A stretch of 64,000 nucleotides of DNA from Yeosuana marina (GTDB lineage Bacteria > Bacteroidota > Bacteroidia > Flavobacteriales > Flavobacteriaceae). Positions 54,382 to 63,254 of this stretch are shown here, piece after piece. Under the pieces are notes generated by a model that saw only the letters and a list, made by a program, of their open reading frames with translations, did not search any database and had not been told where the DNA came from. A program made the position numbers and the translations under genes. The stretch covers positions 197,747 through 261,746 of the forward strand of contig NZ_JAAKGI010000027.1 of the NCBI RefSeq assembly GCF_011762485.1, written 5' to 3'. Each line of letters begins with the position of its first letter. Position 1 is the stretch's first letter.

Positions 54382-55464
54382 CTACATTTTCTGATAAAGT
54401 TCTTTTAGTTTGTCTCGAGTAATAATTTTTTTCCAATTTTTACCTAATGCATTTTCCCAAAGCGGTTCCAAGCTTAAAGAAATATTAATCATCACATCAA
54501 ATTCAGAATCATCTAAATTAGCACAGATCCCTTTAGGAAGCTCTATACTATACTTGGTTTTCATTTCTTTAAAAAGTTTAACACCTTCAGGATAAAACTC
54601 TTCTAAATGATCAAATACTATACAGTTACCAATACCATGTTTTGTGCCTAATAAATAGGATAATCCATAACTCATGGCATGCGCGACGCCAACCTGTGAA
54701 TATGCAATACTCATACCGCCATGCCAAGAAGCCATCATAAGTTTATCTTGGGCGTCAGATGCAGAAAGATGATCTTCTAAAAATATTTCTTTACATAGCT
54801 GAAAAGCCATATCTCCATACGTTTGACTAAACGTATTTAAATAAGAGCCATTTAAAGATTCTATACAGTGAATAAAGCAATCCATTCCTGTATAAAACCA
54901 CTGATTTGTTGATACTCCTTTGGTCAGTTCAGGGTCTAAAACAACTTGATCAAATGGTGTAAAATCTGAATTGATTCCTAATTTCATTTTTGGCCCAGTA
55001 AGTACTGTAGTTCTAGAAACCTCTGCACCTGTTCCAGAAATAGTTGGTATACCTACATGGTAAACCGCTGGATTTTTAACCAAATCCCATCCTTGATAAT
55101 CTTTAGCTTCACCTTCATTATTCAACATGATCGCAACTGCTTTCGCTAAATCTAAAAGTGTCCCGCCTCCAATACCAATAATACCCGATGCGCCTTGAGA
55201 TGATGTCAATATAATTTCTTCAACTAAACTATCTACTTGTTCGGTTTTAGGTTCTTCTTTTGAAGATATATAAATAACTTTATCCTCATAAGACAATGGT
55301 ATTCTGGATGTTAACCAGGAATCGCCTTTAAACACATCATCTACCAAAAATATAAATGGGGCATTTACGTTTAATCGCTTTGGGGCTATTATTTCACTTA
55401 ATTGATTGAAACTACCTCTGCCAAAAACTACTCTTGGCACCATGGGAAAGTTCTTATAACTCAT
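54382..55464 (-). CDS. kdnB: Iron-containing dehydrogenase, KdnB-like (Kdo 8-oxidase)
   Basis: The 360-residue type III alcohol dehydrogenase has VVFGRGSFNQL, the NAD-binding GIGGGTLLDLAK, PTISGTGAEVSRTTVLTG, TGMDCFIHCIESLNG and the metal-site block AHAMSYGLSYLLGTKHG. This composition closely resembles KdnB of Shewanella oneidensis as I remember it; KdnB oxidises the 8-position of Kdo before amination by KdnA to give 8-amino-3,8-dideoxy-Kdo. The nearby KdsB, which activates Kdo or the 8-amino form, supports this. KdnA is not in the window, so the assignment is likely rather than certain. Confidence 0.78.
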   Translation of the reverse strand: MSYKNFPMVPRVVFGRGSFNQLSEIIAPKRLNVNAPFIFLVDDVFKGDSWLTSRIPLSYEDKVIYISSKEEPKTEQVDSLVEEIILTSSQGASGIIGIGGGTLLDLAKAVAIMLNNEGEAKDYQGWDLVKNPAVYHVGIPTISGTGAEVSRTTVLTGPKMKLGINSDFTPFDQVVLDPELTKGVSTNQWFYTGMDCFIHCIESLNGSYLNTFSQTYGDMAFQLCKEIFLEDHLSASDAQDKLMMASWHGGMSIAYSQVGVAHAMSYGLSYLLGTKHGIGNCIVFDHLEEFYPEGVKLFKEMKTKYSIELPKGICANLDDSEFDVMINISLSLEPLWENALGKNWKKIITRDKLKELYQKM

Positions 55465-55607
55465 TTAATTTGTTTTCTTTTTCAAAATGTAAAAATAGTA
55501 CTATTTTAAATTCTAGTAGGTTAAAAAAAACTGAAATTTTTTTAAAATCAATCTGAAATTACTTTCATCAAACTACATTTTGATTTTTATTATTATAAAT
55601 ATTCTTT

Positions 55608-56312
55608 CTAGTTTAATAGGTTTAATAACTCTCTCAAACTTGAAATTGTTTTGTAGGTTTTTCCATTCGTTTCTTTTTCACTCACTTGTTCATGAGCCCA
55701 AGTGGTATGAAATGGCACATGAATAGCATGAGCATTTAATTGAACTAATGGTAAAATATCCGATTTTAAAGAATTCCCAATCATTAAAAACTCCGAGGGT
55801 TTAATATCTAAATGATTTAAAAGTTTGGAATAATTAGCATGTTGCTTATCACTCATAACTTCTATATGGTGAAAATAATCTGTTAAACCCGATTTTTCTA
55901 ATTTACGCTCTTGGTCAAGTAAATCTCCTTTTGTTGCTAAAATCAAACGGTATTTTTTTGATAATTCTTTAAGTACCTCTTCTACTCCATCTAGCAATTC
56001 CACAGGTTTTTTCAACATGTCTTTAGCTATCTTCAAAATAGATTCAATGGTTTTTTGAGTAACATTATAATTTGAAATCTCTAAAGCCATTTCTACCATT
56101 GAAAGTGCAAATGCTTTTACACCATAACCATACAATGGAAGATTTTTTATAACCATTTGGAACAATTCCTGATCTGTTTTGTTGGGTGTTTCGTAATCTG
56201 ACATTAACTCACAAAACGCTATTTCAGCTTCACGGAAATAGGTTTCATTCACCCATAAGGTGTCGTCTGCATCAAATCCAATCACTTTTATATTTTGATA
56301 CTCTATTTCCAT
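55608..56312 (-). CDS. HAD-superfamily hydrolase (YigB/FMN phosphatase-like)
   Basis: The 234-residue protein has HAD motif I FDADDTLW, motif II LATKG and motif [12 protein letters not shown], with a helical cap. It is a phosphatase of the YigB/pyrimidine 5'-nucleotidase type. Its start overlaps the end of kdsB by 10 nt, so they are cotranscribed. It lacks the length and fold features of KdsC (Kdo-8-phosphate phosphatase), so it is probably not KdsC; the substrate is unknown. Confidence 0.88.
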   Translation of the reverse strand: MEIEYQNIKVIGFDADDTLWVNETYFREAEIAFCELMSDYETPNKTDQELFQMVIKNLPLYGYGVKAFALSMVEMALEISNYNVTQKTIESILKIAKDMLKKPVELLDGVEEVLKELSKKYRLILATKGDLLDQERKLEKSGLTDYFHHIEVMSDKQHANYSKLLNHLDIKPSEFLMIGNSLKSDILPLVQLNAHAIHVPFHTTWAHEQVSEKETNGKTYKTISSLRELLNLLN

Positions 56313-57031
56313 AATTTTTTAGCGCGTTCTAAATCTTCTGGGGTATCAATCTCGACTCCTTGAACGTCTGTTTCCACCATTTTTATACGTTTTCCATATT
56401 CTAAATATCGAATACATTCAATTTTTTCAGAAGCTTCCAATTCTAACATCGGTAAGTGGTAAAAATCTAAAATAGCTTCCTTTCTAAAGGCATAAACTCC
56501 TTTGTGCTTATAGTATTTGAAATCAATACTTTTATCTCTAGGATAAGGAATAGGACTTCTTGAAAAGTATAAAGCAAAATTATTCTTATCAACTATAACC
56601 TTAACGGTATTTGGATTACTTATTTCTTCCCAATCTGTTATATGAACCATCAATGACGCTAAATCGATTTGTTTATCGTGGTCATCCTTAAAAACATCTA
56701 TCAGCTTTTTAAGAGAGACCGCATCTGTGAATGGCTCATCTCCTTGAACATTAATTACAATATCGATATCTAAAGATTCCACCGCTTCAGCTATTCTATC
56801 ACTACCACATTCATGTTCTTTAATACTCATTATAGCTTTTCCGCCATTATTTACAATTTCATTATAAATAATATCACTATCGGTAACAACAAGTACATCA
56901 TCAAACAACTTGGTTGCTACTGTAGCTTCATAAGTTCTTAAAATAACGCTTTTACCACCAAGGTCTTGCATTAATTTACCTGGAAAACGAGAGGCACTGT
57001 AACGTGCAGGAATCATTGAAATTATTTTCAT
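56303..57031 (-). CDS. kdsB: 3-deoxy-manno-octulosonate cytidylyltransferase
   Basis: The 242-residue nucleotidyltransferase has [16 protein letters not shown] at the N-terminus, CTP-binding residues in [19 protein letters not shown] and INVQGDEPF, and [12 protein letters not shown]. It activates Kdo, or its 8-amino form, to the CMP sugar for addition to lipid A. Together with the KdnB-like gene downstream it may use the 8-amino sugar. A possible -7 box lies 24 nt upstream. Confidence 0.96.
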   Translation of the reverse strand: MKIISMIPARYSASRFPGKLMQDLGGKSVILRTYEATVATKLFDDVLVVTDSDIIYNEIVNNGGKAIMSIKEHECGSDRIAEAVESLDIDIVINVQGDEPFTDAVSLKKLIDVFKDDHDKQIDLASLMVHITDWEEISNPNTVKVIVDKNNFALYFSRSPIPYPRDKSIDFKYYKHKGVYAFRKEAILDFYHLPMLELEASEKIECIRYLEYGKRIKMVETDVQGVEIDTPEDLERAKKLWK

Positions 57032-57054
57032 TTAGCTTTACATCTATTCATTCT

Positions 57055-57062
57055 CAAAAATA
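57055..57062 (-). promoter_or_regulatory. -7 box TATTTTTG upstream of kdsB
   Basis: The minus strand reads TATTTTTG, matching TAnnTTTG, 23 nt before the kdsB ATG. It would drive kdsB and the overlapping HAD gene, and perhaps the KdnB-like and acyltransferase genes after a 143-nt gap. Confidence 0.4.
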
Positions 57063-57080
57063 TAATAATTATTAGAGAAT

Positions 57081-57647
57081 CTAAACTTTAGGCTTCTTAA
57101 ACTTTTTATAGAGTCTAAAAGTTATGACTAATAAAAAAATTACAAGGATAAAAGCTAGAACTGGTAAGAATAATGACACTATAGACATAATTATAGACGT
57201 TCCTGTCTCAACTGTAGACACAACTGGATTACCTACCCCTCCTGTTGTCGCGGTTGATGCCAATCGTGTTACGCTGAATGTTCCAGATATAATCGCAGCT
57301 GTTCCTCCTCCAGCTATTATTGCCAGAGTCCATGTTATTTCCGGACTTAAATCTACAATTGTTGATAGCATAACGATGGTTCCAGCAAAGGCTGCTAATG
57401 GCACTGCAATACTATCTAACAAATTATCAATGAAAGGAATAAAATAAGCAACTATTTCAACAAGCGTAGCAACGCCTAAAATGATGACTGCAGAAAGACT
57501 CCCAATCCATTGCCAAGACTCATTAATTTCTAGAACATTAAAATAAGCGCTTAAACTTAAAACAAACAAAGGAAGAAAGACTCTAAAACCAGCAGAGGCC
57601 GCTAATCCGATACCAAGACAAATACTTATAATTGTTTCTATATTCAT
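57081..57647 (-). CDS. DUF4126-family membrane protein
   Basis: The 188-residue protein has four to five hydrophobic segments. The sequence ICLGIGLAASAGFRVFLP near the N-terminus and TRLASTATTGGVGNPVVSTVE in the middle are typical of DUF4126. It is an inner membrane protein of unknown function. It starts 20 nt after the end of the RecD-like helicase gene on the same strand. Confidence 0.9.
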   Translation of the reverse strand: MNIETIISICLGIGLAASAGFRVFLPLFVLSLSAYFNVLEINESWQWIGSLSAVIILGVATLVEIVAYFIPFIDNLLDSIAVPLAAFAGTIVMLSTIVDLSPEITWTLAIIAGGGTAAIISGTFSVTRLASTATTGGVGNPVVSTVETGTSIIMSIVSLFLPVLAFILVIFLLVITFRLYKKFKKPKV

Positions 57648-57667
57648 TATTTAAAGATAATCAAAAA

Positions 57668-59092
57668 CTATTCCTCAAAAAAATCATCTTTAAAGCCTAT
57701 TAAATATAGTTTTTCTTTGGCTCGTGTTATGGCTGTATATAACCACCGTAAATATTCTTTATCAATACCATTTGGCATATATGGTTGTTCTACAAACACA
57801 GTATTCCATTGACCTCCTTGAGATTTATGACAGGTTATAGCATAAGAAAATTTAACTTGTAAAGCATTGAAATAGGAATTGTTTTTTACCTTTAAAAACT
57901 TCTTGTATTTACTGGTTTCTAATTCATAATCCTTCATGACTTCTTGATACAACTTGTTGGAATCATCATATGATAACGATGGTGTTTCAGACTCAATAGT
58001 ATCTAACAACAAAACAGTTTCAAAAGGTCTCATTTTAGGATAATCAACCATACGAACTTTTACTTCGGCAAACCTAAATCCGTAAAGATCAAGAATATTA
58101 AAAATTTCAAGAATTTCAATAATATCTCCATTGGCTATAAAACCAGCCTCTGTAGTTGGTTTTATCCAAAAATAATTGTTTTTAACCACCATGATATAAT
58201 CACCAGGAGTTAATTCATTTTCATTAAATAAAATTCTGTCACGTATATTTTTATTGTACAAATTGGCTCGCTTATTACTTCTTACTATAATAGCAGTTTC
58301 TTCATTTCCTAGATTACTGTAAGCGTCATTTATAGCATCCATAACTTCTTGCCCATCGATAAGTCTAATAATATCTTTAAAATCGCTTAAATCGAACTTA
58401 AATGAGTCGCAAACATCTTTTGAAAGGGATTCACGCAAAACTGTTGCATTCGCTAGAATTCCAGAATCAAATTCTTGTCTAACCACTTCATCAAGTTCCA
58501 TTTTAGTAACTTCTTTATTGTAATTTAAACTCAATGTATCTTGATTTAAAGCGGGACTCAAATCTAACTTTACAGGCGGTAATTGAGCCGTATCGCCTAT
58601 CAAAATCAATTTACACTGATGCCCCGAATACACATATTGCATCAAATCATCTAGTAATGACCCGTTTTCAAATAATTTAGAATCCCCAGGAGTATCTGGT
58701 ATCATGGATGCCTCATCCACAATAAAAAACGTATTTTTATGCTTATTTGGCTGCAAAACAAATTTAATGCCACCACCTTTGTCTTTTTTTGGAAAATATA
58801 TTTTCTTATGAATTGTAAAAGCTTCTTTTCCAGAATAATTTGAAATAACTTTAGCAGCTCTACCAGTTGGAGCCATGAGTACTGCACTTTTTTTTACTTT
58901 CCATAAATTAGTCACTAATGTGCTGACTATCGTTGTTTTACCAGTTCCTGCGTACCCTTTTAAAAGATAAAGGCCGTTAGTATTAGTATTTAAAATAAAT
59001 TCTGATAATTGTTGTAATACAATATTTTGTTTTGGGGTTGGGTTGAACGGAAAGTGCTGTTTTAAAAGTGAATAGAATTCTGTAGAAGTCAT
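57668..59092 (-). CDS. RecD-like/UvrD-type ATP-dependent DNA helicase
   Basis: The 474-residue SF1 helicase has Walker A LLKGYAGTGKTT near residue 45, PTGRAAKVI for motif Ia, VDEASMIPD for motif II, LIGDTAQLPPVK for motif III and a C-terminal UvrD_C_2 motif YAITCHKSQGGQW with YTAITRAKEKLYLIG. It is much shorter than RecD of RecBCD and closer to the stand-alone RecD2-like or Pif1-like AAA helicases of Bacteroidota. It probably acts in DNA repair or recombination. A TATATTTG box lies 27 nt upstream. Confidence 0.93.
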   Translation of the reverse strand: MTSTEFYSLLKQHFPFNPTPKQNIVLQQLSEFILNTNTNGLYLLKGYAGTGKTTIVSTLVTNLWKVKKSAVLMAPTGRAAKVISNYSGKEAFTIHKKIYFPKKDKGGGIKFVLQPNKHKNTFFIVDEASMIPDTPGDSKLFENGSLLDDLMQYVYSGHQCKLILIGDTAQLPPVKLDLSPALNQDTLSLNYNKEVTKMELDEVVRQEFDSGILANATVLRESLSKDVCDSFKFDLSDFKDIIRLIDGQEVMDAINDAYSNLGNEETAIIVRSNKRANLYNKNIRDRILFNENELTPGDYIMVVKNNYFWIKPTTEAGFIANGDIIEILEIFNILDLYGFRFAEVKVRMVDYPKMRPFETVLLLDTIESETPSLSYDDSNKLYQEVMKDYELETSKYKKFLKVKNNSYFNALQVKFSYAITCHKSQGGQWNTVFVEQPYMPNGIDKEYLRWLYTAITRAKEKLYLIGFKDDFFEE

Positions 59093-59119
59093 TAAAAGTC
59101 TTAAAAATTAGAAATTATT

Positions 59120-59127
59120 CAAATATA
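59120..59127 (-). promoter_or_regulatory. -7 box TATATTTG upstream of the RecD-like helicase
   Basis: The minus strand reads TATATTTG, matching TAnnTTTG, 27 nt before the helicase ATG. It faces the plus-strand promoter at 59147-59181, so this 128-nt gap is a divergent promoter region. Confidence 0.4.
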
Positions 59128-59146
59128 GAAATGATTTTTACCAACA

Positions 59147-59181
59147 TTGGTTTTTACGATAAAAAAAAAATTGTAGATTTG
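59147..59181 (+). promoter_or_regulatory. Probable promoter for the 59221 membrane-protein gene
   Basis: TTG at 59147-59149 and TAGATTTG at 59174-59181 are 24 nt apart, one more than the usual 17-23. The -7 box is a full match to TAnnTTTG and lies 39 nt before the ATG. Confidence 0.45.
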
Positions 59182-59220
59182 TGAACACCTTTAATTAATA
59201 TTATTAATAAATAACTTACT

Positions 59221-59961
59221 ATGTTTAAAATAATTCTCATTGCAGTTCTAGTAATCCTGCTTACAATTGGTTTAGTAAAACTAGTTGATAAATTTCTTCC
59301 TTCAAAATTTAAACCCTTTTTAATAATATTACTTTGGGTACTAATTGGCTTCTTAGCCTATCAAACATTTATGACTATTTACGGGCCTATCCAATTTAAT
59401 CAAATTAAAAAGAAGCGTTATGCTGCAGTCATTGAAAATTTAAAAGATATTAGAGATTCTGAGTTAGCTTACAGACAAGTAACAGGAAAGTTTACTGATA
59501 GTTTTGATAAGCTAGTTAAATTTATTGATACAGCTCAATTTACTATTACACAAAGAAGAGATTCTACTGTTATTGATGAAGAATTAACTAAAAGATATGG
59601 TGGTGTTGAAACTACAAAATCGATTGTTATTGTTGATACTTTAGGATTTGTTCCTGTAAAAGACTCATTATTTAAAACATCTACCCGCTACAAAACAATG
59701 ATGAACGTGCCTGTAGGACAAGAAGGTGCTAAATTTCAATTGAAGGCTGGTATGTTAGATCAAAATGATGTAAAAATACCTGTTTTTGAAGCATCAGTTA
59801 AAAAAGATGTTTTATTGTATGATCAAGATAGAGATTTGGTCATTCAAGAAAACCAAGTAGTTTCTGTTGATGGTGTTAATGGAGATGTTTTAAAAGTTGG
59901 CTCTATGGATGAAGTTAAAACAAGTGGAAACTGGCCAAAAACTTATGGCGATAACGAGTAA
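59221..59961 (+). CDS. Membrane protein of unknown function
   Basis: The 246-residue protein has two N-terminal transmembrane helices (about 2-22 and 30-52), followed by a largely soluble region rich in Lys, Asp and Thr. The segment KKRYAAVIENLKDIRDSELAYRQVTGKFTDSFDKLVKFID looks like a helix-rich domain. I recognise it only as a protein often found next to DUF3822 and rsmD in Flavobacteriia. Its last 17 nt overlap the DUF3822 gene. Confidence 0.82.
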   Translation: MFKIILIAVLVILLTIGLVKLVDKFLPSKFKPFLIILLWVLIGFLAYQTFMTIYGPIQFNQIKKKRYAAVIENLKDIRDSELAYRQVTGKFTDSFDKLVKFIDTAQFTITQRRDSTVIDEELTKRYGGVETTKSIVIVDTLGFVPVKDSLFKTSTRYKTMMNVPVGQEGAKFQLKAGMLDQNDVKIPVFEASVKKDVLLYDQDRDLVIQENQVVSVDGVNGDVLKVGSMDEVKTSGNWPKTYGDNE

Positions 59962-60772
59962 TATCTCAAAAAACATATTAAATCAGGAATTGTCCATTCA
60001 AGTTAGTTTGAGTGGACTTTCTTTTTGTATCCTACAAAGAGATACTAATACCATTGAATACATTAAGCATATTACTTTTGATAAGAAACTCAATCCTTTT
60101 GAAGTCTTAGATCAGTTAAAACATCAATTCAATACAGAAAACGAATTAAAAAACACGTTTAAAAACGTTCAGGTTATCCACGCTAATGAGCTCTCAACAT
60201 TAGTACCAAAGCCATTATTTACAGAAGACAATTTAGCAGATTATTTAAAGTTTAATTCAAAAATTTTAAAATCAGATTTTATCGCACATGATTCTATTGT
60301 AATAAATGATAGCGTTAATGTTTATGTTCCTTATGTAAATATTAATAATTTTATTTATGACCTATGTGGGAGTTTTACATTTAGGCATTCTTCAACTATT
60401 TTAATTGAGAATATATTATCTATCGAAAAAAACTCCAGCATAAAAAAAATGTACGTTAATGTGAATAAGCTTACGTTTGAAATAGTTGTACTCAATAAAA
60501 ATAAACTAGTACTATACAACACGTTTGAATATACAACCAAAGAAGATTTTATTTATTATGTTCTTTTTACTGCCGAACAATTAGAACTAAATCCTGAAAC
60601 CTTTAATTTAATTTTTTTAGGTGATATTGATGCGAAAGACGAGTTGTACATCGTAGCTAAAAAATATGTTAGATTTGTGTTTTTAGGAAATCGTGAAGAC
60701 GAATATAACTATTCTATTGAAGCACAACCACAAAGTTACCACAGCGATTTTACCTTAATAAAAAGCTTTTAA
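59945..60772 (+). CDS. DUF3822-family protein
   Basis: The start chosen is ATG 59945 (MAITSNISKNIL), giving 275 residues; an in-frame ATG at 59897 overlaps the previous gene much more. The sequence resembles DUF3822, a Bacteroidota family with an actin/hexokinase-like (ASKHA-type) shape: LSIQVSLSGLSFCIL, VNVYVPYVNINNFIYD and FEIVVLNKNKLVLYNTF. Function is unknown. It overlaps the previous gene by 17 nt and rsmD by one base (TAATG), a conserved pairing in this family. Confidence 0.82.
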   Translation: MAITSNISKNILNQELSIQVSLSGLSFCILQRDTNTIEYIKHITFDKKLNPFEVLDQLKHQFNTENELKNTFKNVQVIHANELSTLVPKPLFTEDNLADYLKFNSKILKSDFIAHDSIVINDSVNVYVPYVNINNFIYDLCGSFTFRHSSTILIENILSIEKNSSIKKMYVNVNKLTFEIVVLNKNKLVLYNTFEYTTKEDFIYYVLFTAEQLELNPETFNLIFLGDIDAKDELYIVAKKYVRFVFLGNREDEYNYSIEAQPQSYHSDFTLIKSF

Positions 60773-61311
60773 TGAGAATCATTTCAGGACAATATAAAAG
60801 TCGGAAAATTATAGCCCCCAAAAGCCTTCCTGTACGACCTACAACCGATATGGCTAAAGAATCTTTATTCAATATTATCAACAATCTTTTTTATTTCGAT
60901 GATATCTCTGTGCTTGATCTTTTTGCAGGTACGGGAAATATTAGTTACGAGTTTGCTTCACGAGGTACAGAAAATATTACCTGTGTAGACCAAGATTATG
61001 GGTGCATAAAATTCATAAATGAAACCTCTAAGTCATTTAACATGTCTATACAAACCATTAAAAGTGATGTGTTTAAGTTTTTAGAAAAATCAACCTTACA
61101 AACCAATATCATTTTTGCAGATCCTCCGTATGATTTTAGTGATGAGCTATTTGCTAAAATTCCTGAATTGGTATTTACAAATAATTTATTGTTAGAAAAT
61201 GGTTTACTTATTGTAGAACATTCAAAACACACCGATTTATCGCAATTACCTAACTATAGTTACTCAAAAAGTTATGGTGGCAATGTGTTTAGTTTTTTTG
61301 AAATTACGTGA
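60772..61311 (+). CDS. rsmD: 16S rRNA (guanine-N2)-methyltransferase RsmD-like
   Basis: The 179-residue methyltransferase begins MRIISGQYKSRKI, has VRPTTDMAKESLFNII, the SAM-binding VLDLFAGTGNIS and the catalytic FADPPYDF (Asp-Pro-Pro-Tyr). It methylates a guanine in 16S rRNA, G966 in E. coli. It overlaps DUF3822 by one base. Confidence 0.95.
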   Translation: MRIISGQYKSRKIIAPKSLPVRPTTDMAKESLFNIINNLFYFDDISVLDLFAGTGNISYEFASRGTENITCVDQDYGCIKFINETSKSFNMSIQTIKSDVFKFLEKSTLQTNIIFADPPYDFSDELFAKIPELVFTNNLLLENGLLIVEHSKHTDLSQLPNYSYSKSYGGNVFSFFEIT

Positions 61312-61400
61312 TTTTAAAAATAAATTAACATAATTCCTTTTTTTTCAGTACATTAGACTTCTCCTTAAGAGTCCCAGACTCTATTAGCACTTACCTTACT

Positions 61401-61424
61401 CAGAAAAAAATAATTTTTTTTCTG
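61401..61424. repeat. A/T-rich hairpin in the gap after rsmD
   Basis: CAGAAAAAAA (61401-61410) and TTTTTTTCTG (61415-61424) are perfect complements around TAAT. It may act as a weak terminator for rsmD or as an mRNA hairpin in the leader of the next gene. No other feature was found in 61312-61446. Confidence 0.45.
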
Positions 61425-61446
61425 CTTGTTATTATTATAACTAATT

Positions 61447-61459
61447 ATTAACCAACCAA
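61447..61459 (+). promoter_or_regulatory. Shared 13-nt leader motif ATTAACCAACCAA, copy 1
   Basis: The 13-mer ends 11 nt before the ATG at 61471. The same 13-mer lies at 62411-62423, 12 nt before the ATG at 62436. Its position just upstream of two neighbouring starts suggests a translation or mRNA-leader element, or the trace of a duplication. Confidence 0.45.
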
Positions 61460-61470
61460 AATTAACTAAA

Positions 61471-62400
61471 ATGAAAAAACTTTTTCTATTAGGATTAACT
61501 GTAATTCTATTTTACAACTGCGAAAAACCAAAACAACGTTATTTTATCGAATCACCAGAAATTACTGCGTTTAAAGCCAGCATATCTGAATATGGAAATG
61601 GCGACTGGGAAACATGGCATACTCATTTTGCCGATACTGCAAAACTTTATATTAACTCACTTAAAAGTATCTCTGCAACCGATCTTGAAAACGCCCAAAA
61701 AGATATGCTTACAAACTTTTCGTCTTATGGATTTCAAGACAAAGGATCTTTTGCTGAAATGGTTATAGATAATGATGATGAAACTTGGGTTAATTATTGG
61801 GCTAATTGGCATGGAACCCTAAAAGCTAATGGAAAAGAAGTTGATGTTCCTGTTCATATTACTGCTCAATATATTGATGGAAAAGTTGTTGAAATGTATG
61901 ATTATTATGATTCAAGCCCTATTACCAACGCCTTAGCAGAAATTAATGCATATAATGCCATGCCAGCAGATGAAAAGATGATGATGGATAAGATAAATAC
62001 AGTTGTAAATGAATTTTATAATAAAAAAGATGCTTCTGTATTATCCGATATTTTATCTGATGATTTTGTAAAAACTGTTAGCGATGAAAAAGTAGCCTCT
62101 GGCAGTAAAGGCTTAGTTGAAAATATGAATCCAACATTTACCGCATTTCCAGATTTTAAAATAACCATACTTCATAAATCATGTTTTTGGGACGGTAACG
62201 TAGTTTTGCATTGGCAATTAACCGGAACTAATACAGGAGAATTTAATGGTATTGCTGCATCTGGAAATAAAGTCAAAGTTACTGGAATGTCGCATATCGG
62301 CTTTAACAAACAAGGTAAAATAGCTATGGAAGATGTTTATTATGATAATTTAAGTTTAATGACTCAGATAGGACAAACATTATCAACATCGTCTAAATAA
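61471..62400 (+). CDS. Lipoprotein with two NTF2/SnoaL-like domains
   Basis: The 309-residue protein has a lipoprotein signal (LFYNC). Two domains of the NTF2/SnoaL-like (ester-cyclase-like) fold are visible: about 25-150 and about 165-309, the second with FYNKKDASVLSDILSDDFV and WQLTGTNTGEFNGIAASG. Such domains bind small hydrophobic molecules or have cyclase or isomerase activity; the role here is unknown. The 13-nt leader motif precedes it. The next gene is a secreted protein on the same strand, 35 nt later. Confidence 0.82.
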   Translation: MKKLFLLGLTVILFYNCEKPKQRYFIESPEITAFKASISEYGNGDWETWHTHFADTAKLYINSLKSISATDLENAQKDMLTNFSSYGFQDKGSFAEMVIDNDDETWVNYWANWHGTLKANGKEVDVPVHITAQYIDGKVVEMYDYYDSSPITNALAEINAYNAMPADEKMMMDKINTVVNEFYNKKDASVLSDILSDDFVKTVSDEKVASGSKGLVENMNPTFTAFPDFKITILHKSCFWDGNVVLHWQLTGTNTGEFNGIAASGNKVKVTGMSHIGFNKQGKIAMEDVYYDNLSLMTQIGQTLSTSSK

Positions 62401-62410
62401 GAATATTCAA

Positions 62411-62423
62411 ATTAACCAACCAA
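62411..62423 (+). promoter_or_regulatory. Shared 13-nt leader motif ATTAACCAACCAA, copy 2
   Basis: Identical 13-mer to 61447-61459, placed 12 nt before the ATG of the gene at 62436. A looser AACCAACC pattern (63185-63205) also follows that gene. Confidence 0.45.
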
Positions 62424-62435
62424 TAAATACAAGAT

Positions 62436-63179
62436 ATGAAAATTTTAAAACCAACCGTTTTAGTAGTAGTATTATTATGCTTTATTAATACATCACTTGC
62501 ACAACAACGCTATCAAATTCATGTAGACAACGTTAAACCAGCTATGGTAAAAGAATATGAAAAAACAGCTAAAAAATTTGTTGAAGCTTGTGAAAAATAT
62601 AATCCGCAAGGACCGTGGATAACGGCTTCATCAGATAATTTAAAATATATGTACATAAGTCCTATGGATAATTTTGCAGAATTAGACAAACCTCTTTATA
62701 CCGATATGGCAAAGGAAATGGGTGATGATTGGAGCAATCTGTTTATGAGCTTTGACAAGTGTTATGATAGCCATACTGATTTTGTAATTACTCTTGTTAA
62801 TAACCTTTCCTATATGCCAGAAGGTATGTCGCAAATGCAAGAAGGCCAAAACTATAGAAAATGGTATTACTTGTATTATACACCAGAAAATAGTCAAAAA
62901 ATGTTTGAAGCTATGAAAGGGGTAAAAGAGGTATTTGTTAGTAAAAATTCTAAAGAATACTACAGAATTTATAGAAGTGGGTTTGGATGTCCTGAAAACT
63001 TTTATTTGGTAGCAGTATCAGCGAAAGACGAGTTAGATGCAGCTATGACATCAAAAGCCAATGATGAGTTATTAGGTGATGAATGGAAAGAAGTTTTCGG
63101 TAAAGTCATGGATGTAGCTTCAAGATTTGATCAAATATCCGGATGGATGCGACCAGAGTTGTCGTACTCTCCAAAATAA
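62436..63179 (+). CDS. Secreted protein with an internal duplication
   Basis: The 247-residue protein has a signal peptide (about 22 residues, NTSLAQ). Two halves resemble each other: YMYISPMDNFAELDKPLYTDM followed by GDDWSNLFMSFDKC, and YLVAVSAKDELDAAMTSKAND followed by GDEWKEVFGKVMD. This suggests two ferredoxin-like alpha+beta domains of the ABM/EthD type. No enzyme motif is visible. It probably forms an operon with the two-domain NTF2-like lipoprotein 35 nt upstream. Confidence 0.8.
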   Translation: MKILKPTVLVVVLLCFINTSLAQQRYQIHVDNVKPAMVKEYEKTAKKFVEACEKYNPQGPWITASSDNLKYMYISPMDNFAELDKPLYTDMAKEMGDDWSNLFMSFDKCYDSHTDFVITLVNNLSYMPEGMSQMQEGQNYRKWYYLYYTPENSQKMFEAMKGVKEVFVSKNSKEYYRIYRSGFGCPENFYLVAVSAKDELDAAMTSKANDELLGDEWKEVFGKVMDVASRFDQISGWMRPELSYSPK

Positions 63180-63215
63180 ACAGAAACCAACCAAAGAAAC
63201 CAACCGTTTATAACT

Positions 63216-63248
63216 AAAAACCCTTCTTAAATTAAGAAGGGTTTTTTT
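63216..63248 (+). terminator. Rho-independent terminator before rnpB
   Basis: A 9-bp stem (63221-63229 with 63233-63241) with a 3-nt loop is extended by A-T pairs and followed by seven T residues to 63248. It ends the plus-strand pair of secreted-protein genes and faces the 3' end of the RNase P RNA gene. Confidence 0.88.
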
Positions 63249-63254
63249 ATGAGT

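Noticed and set aside
57124..57447. 107-codon open frame on the plus strand
   Set aside because: It lies antisense to the DUF4126 gene, whose repeated Ala/Thr/Val codons leave the opposite strand open.
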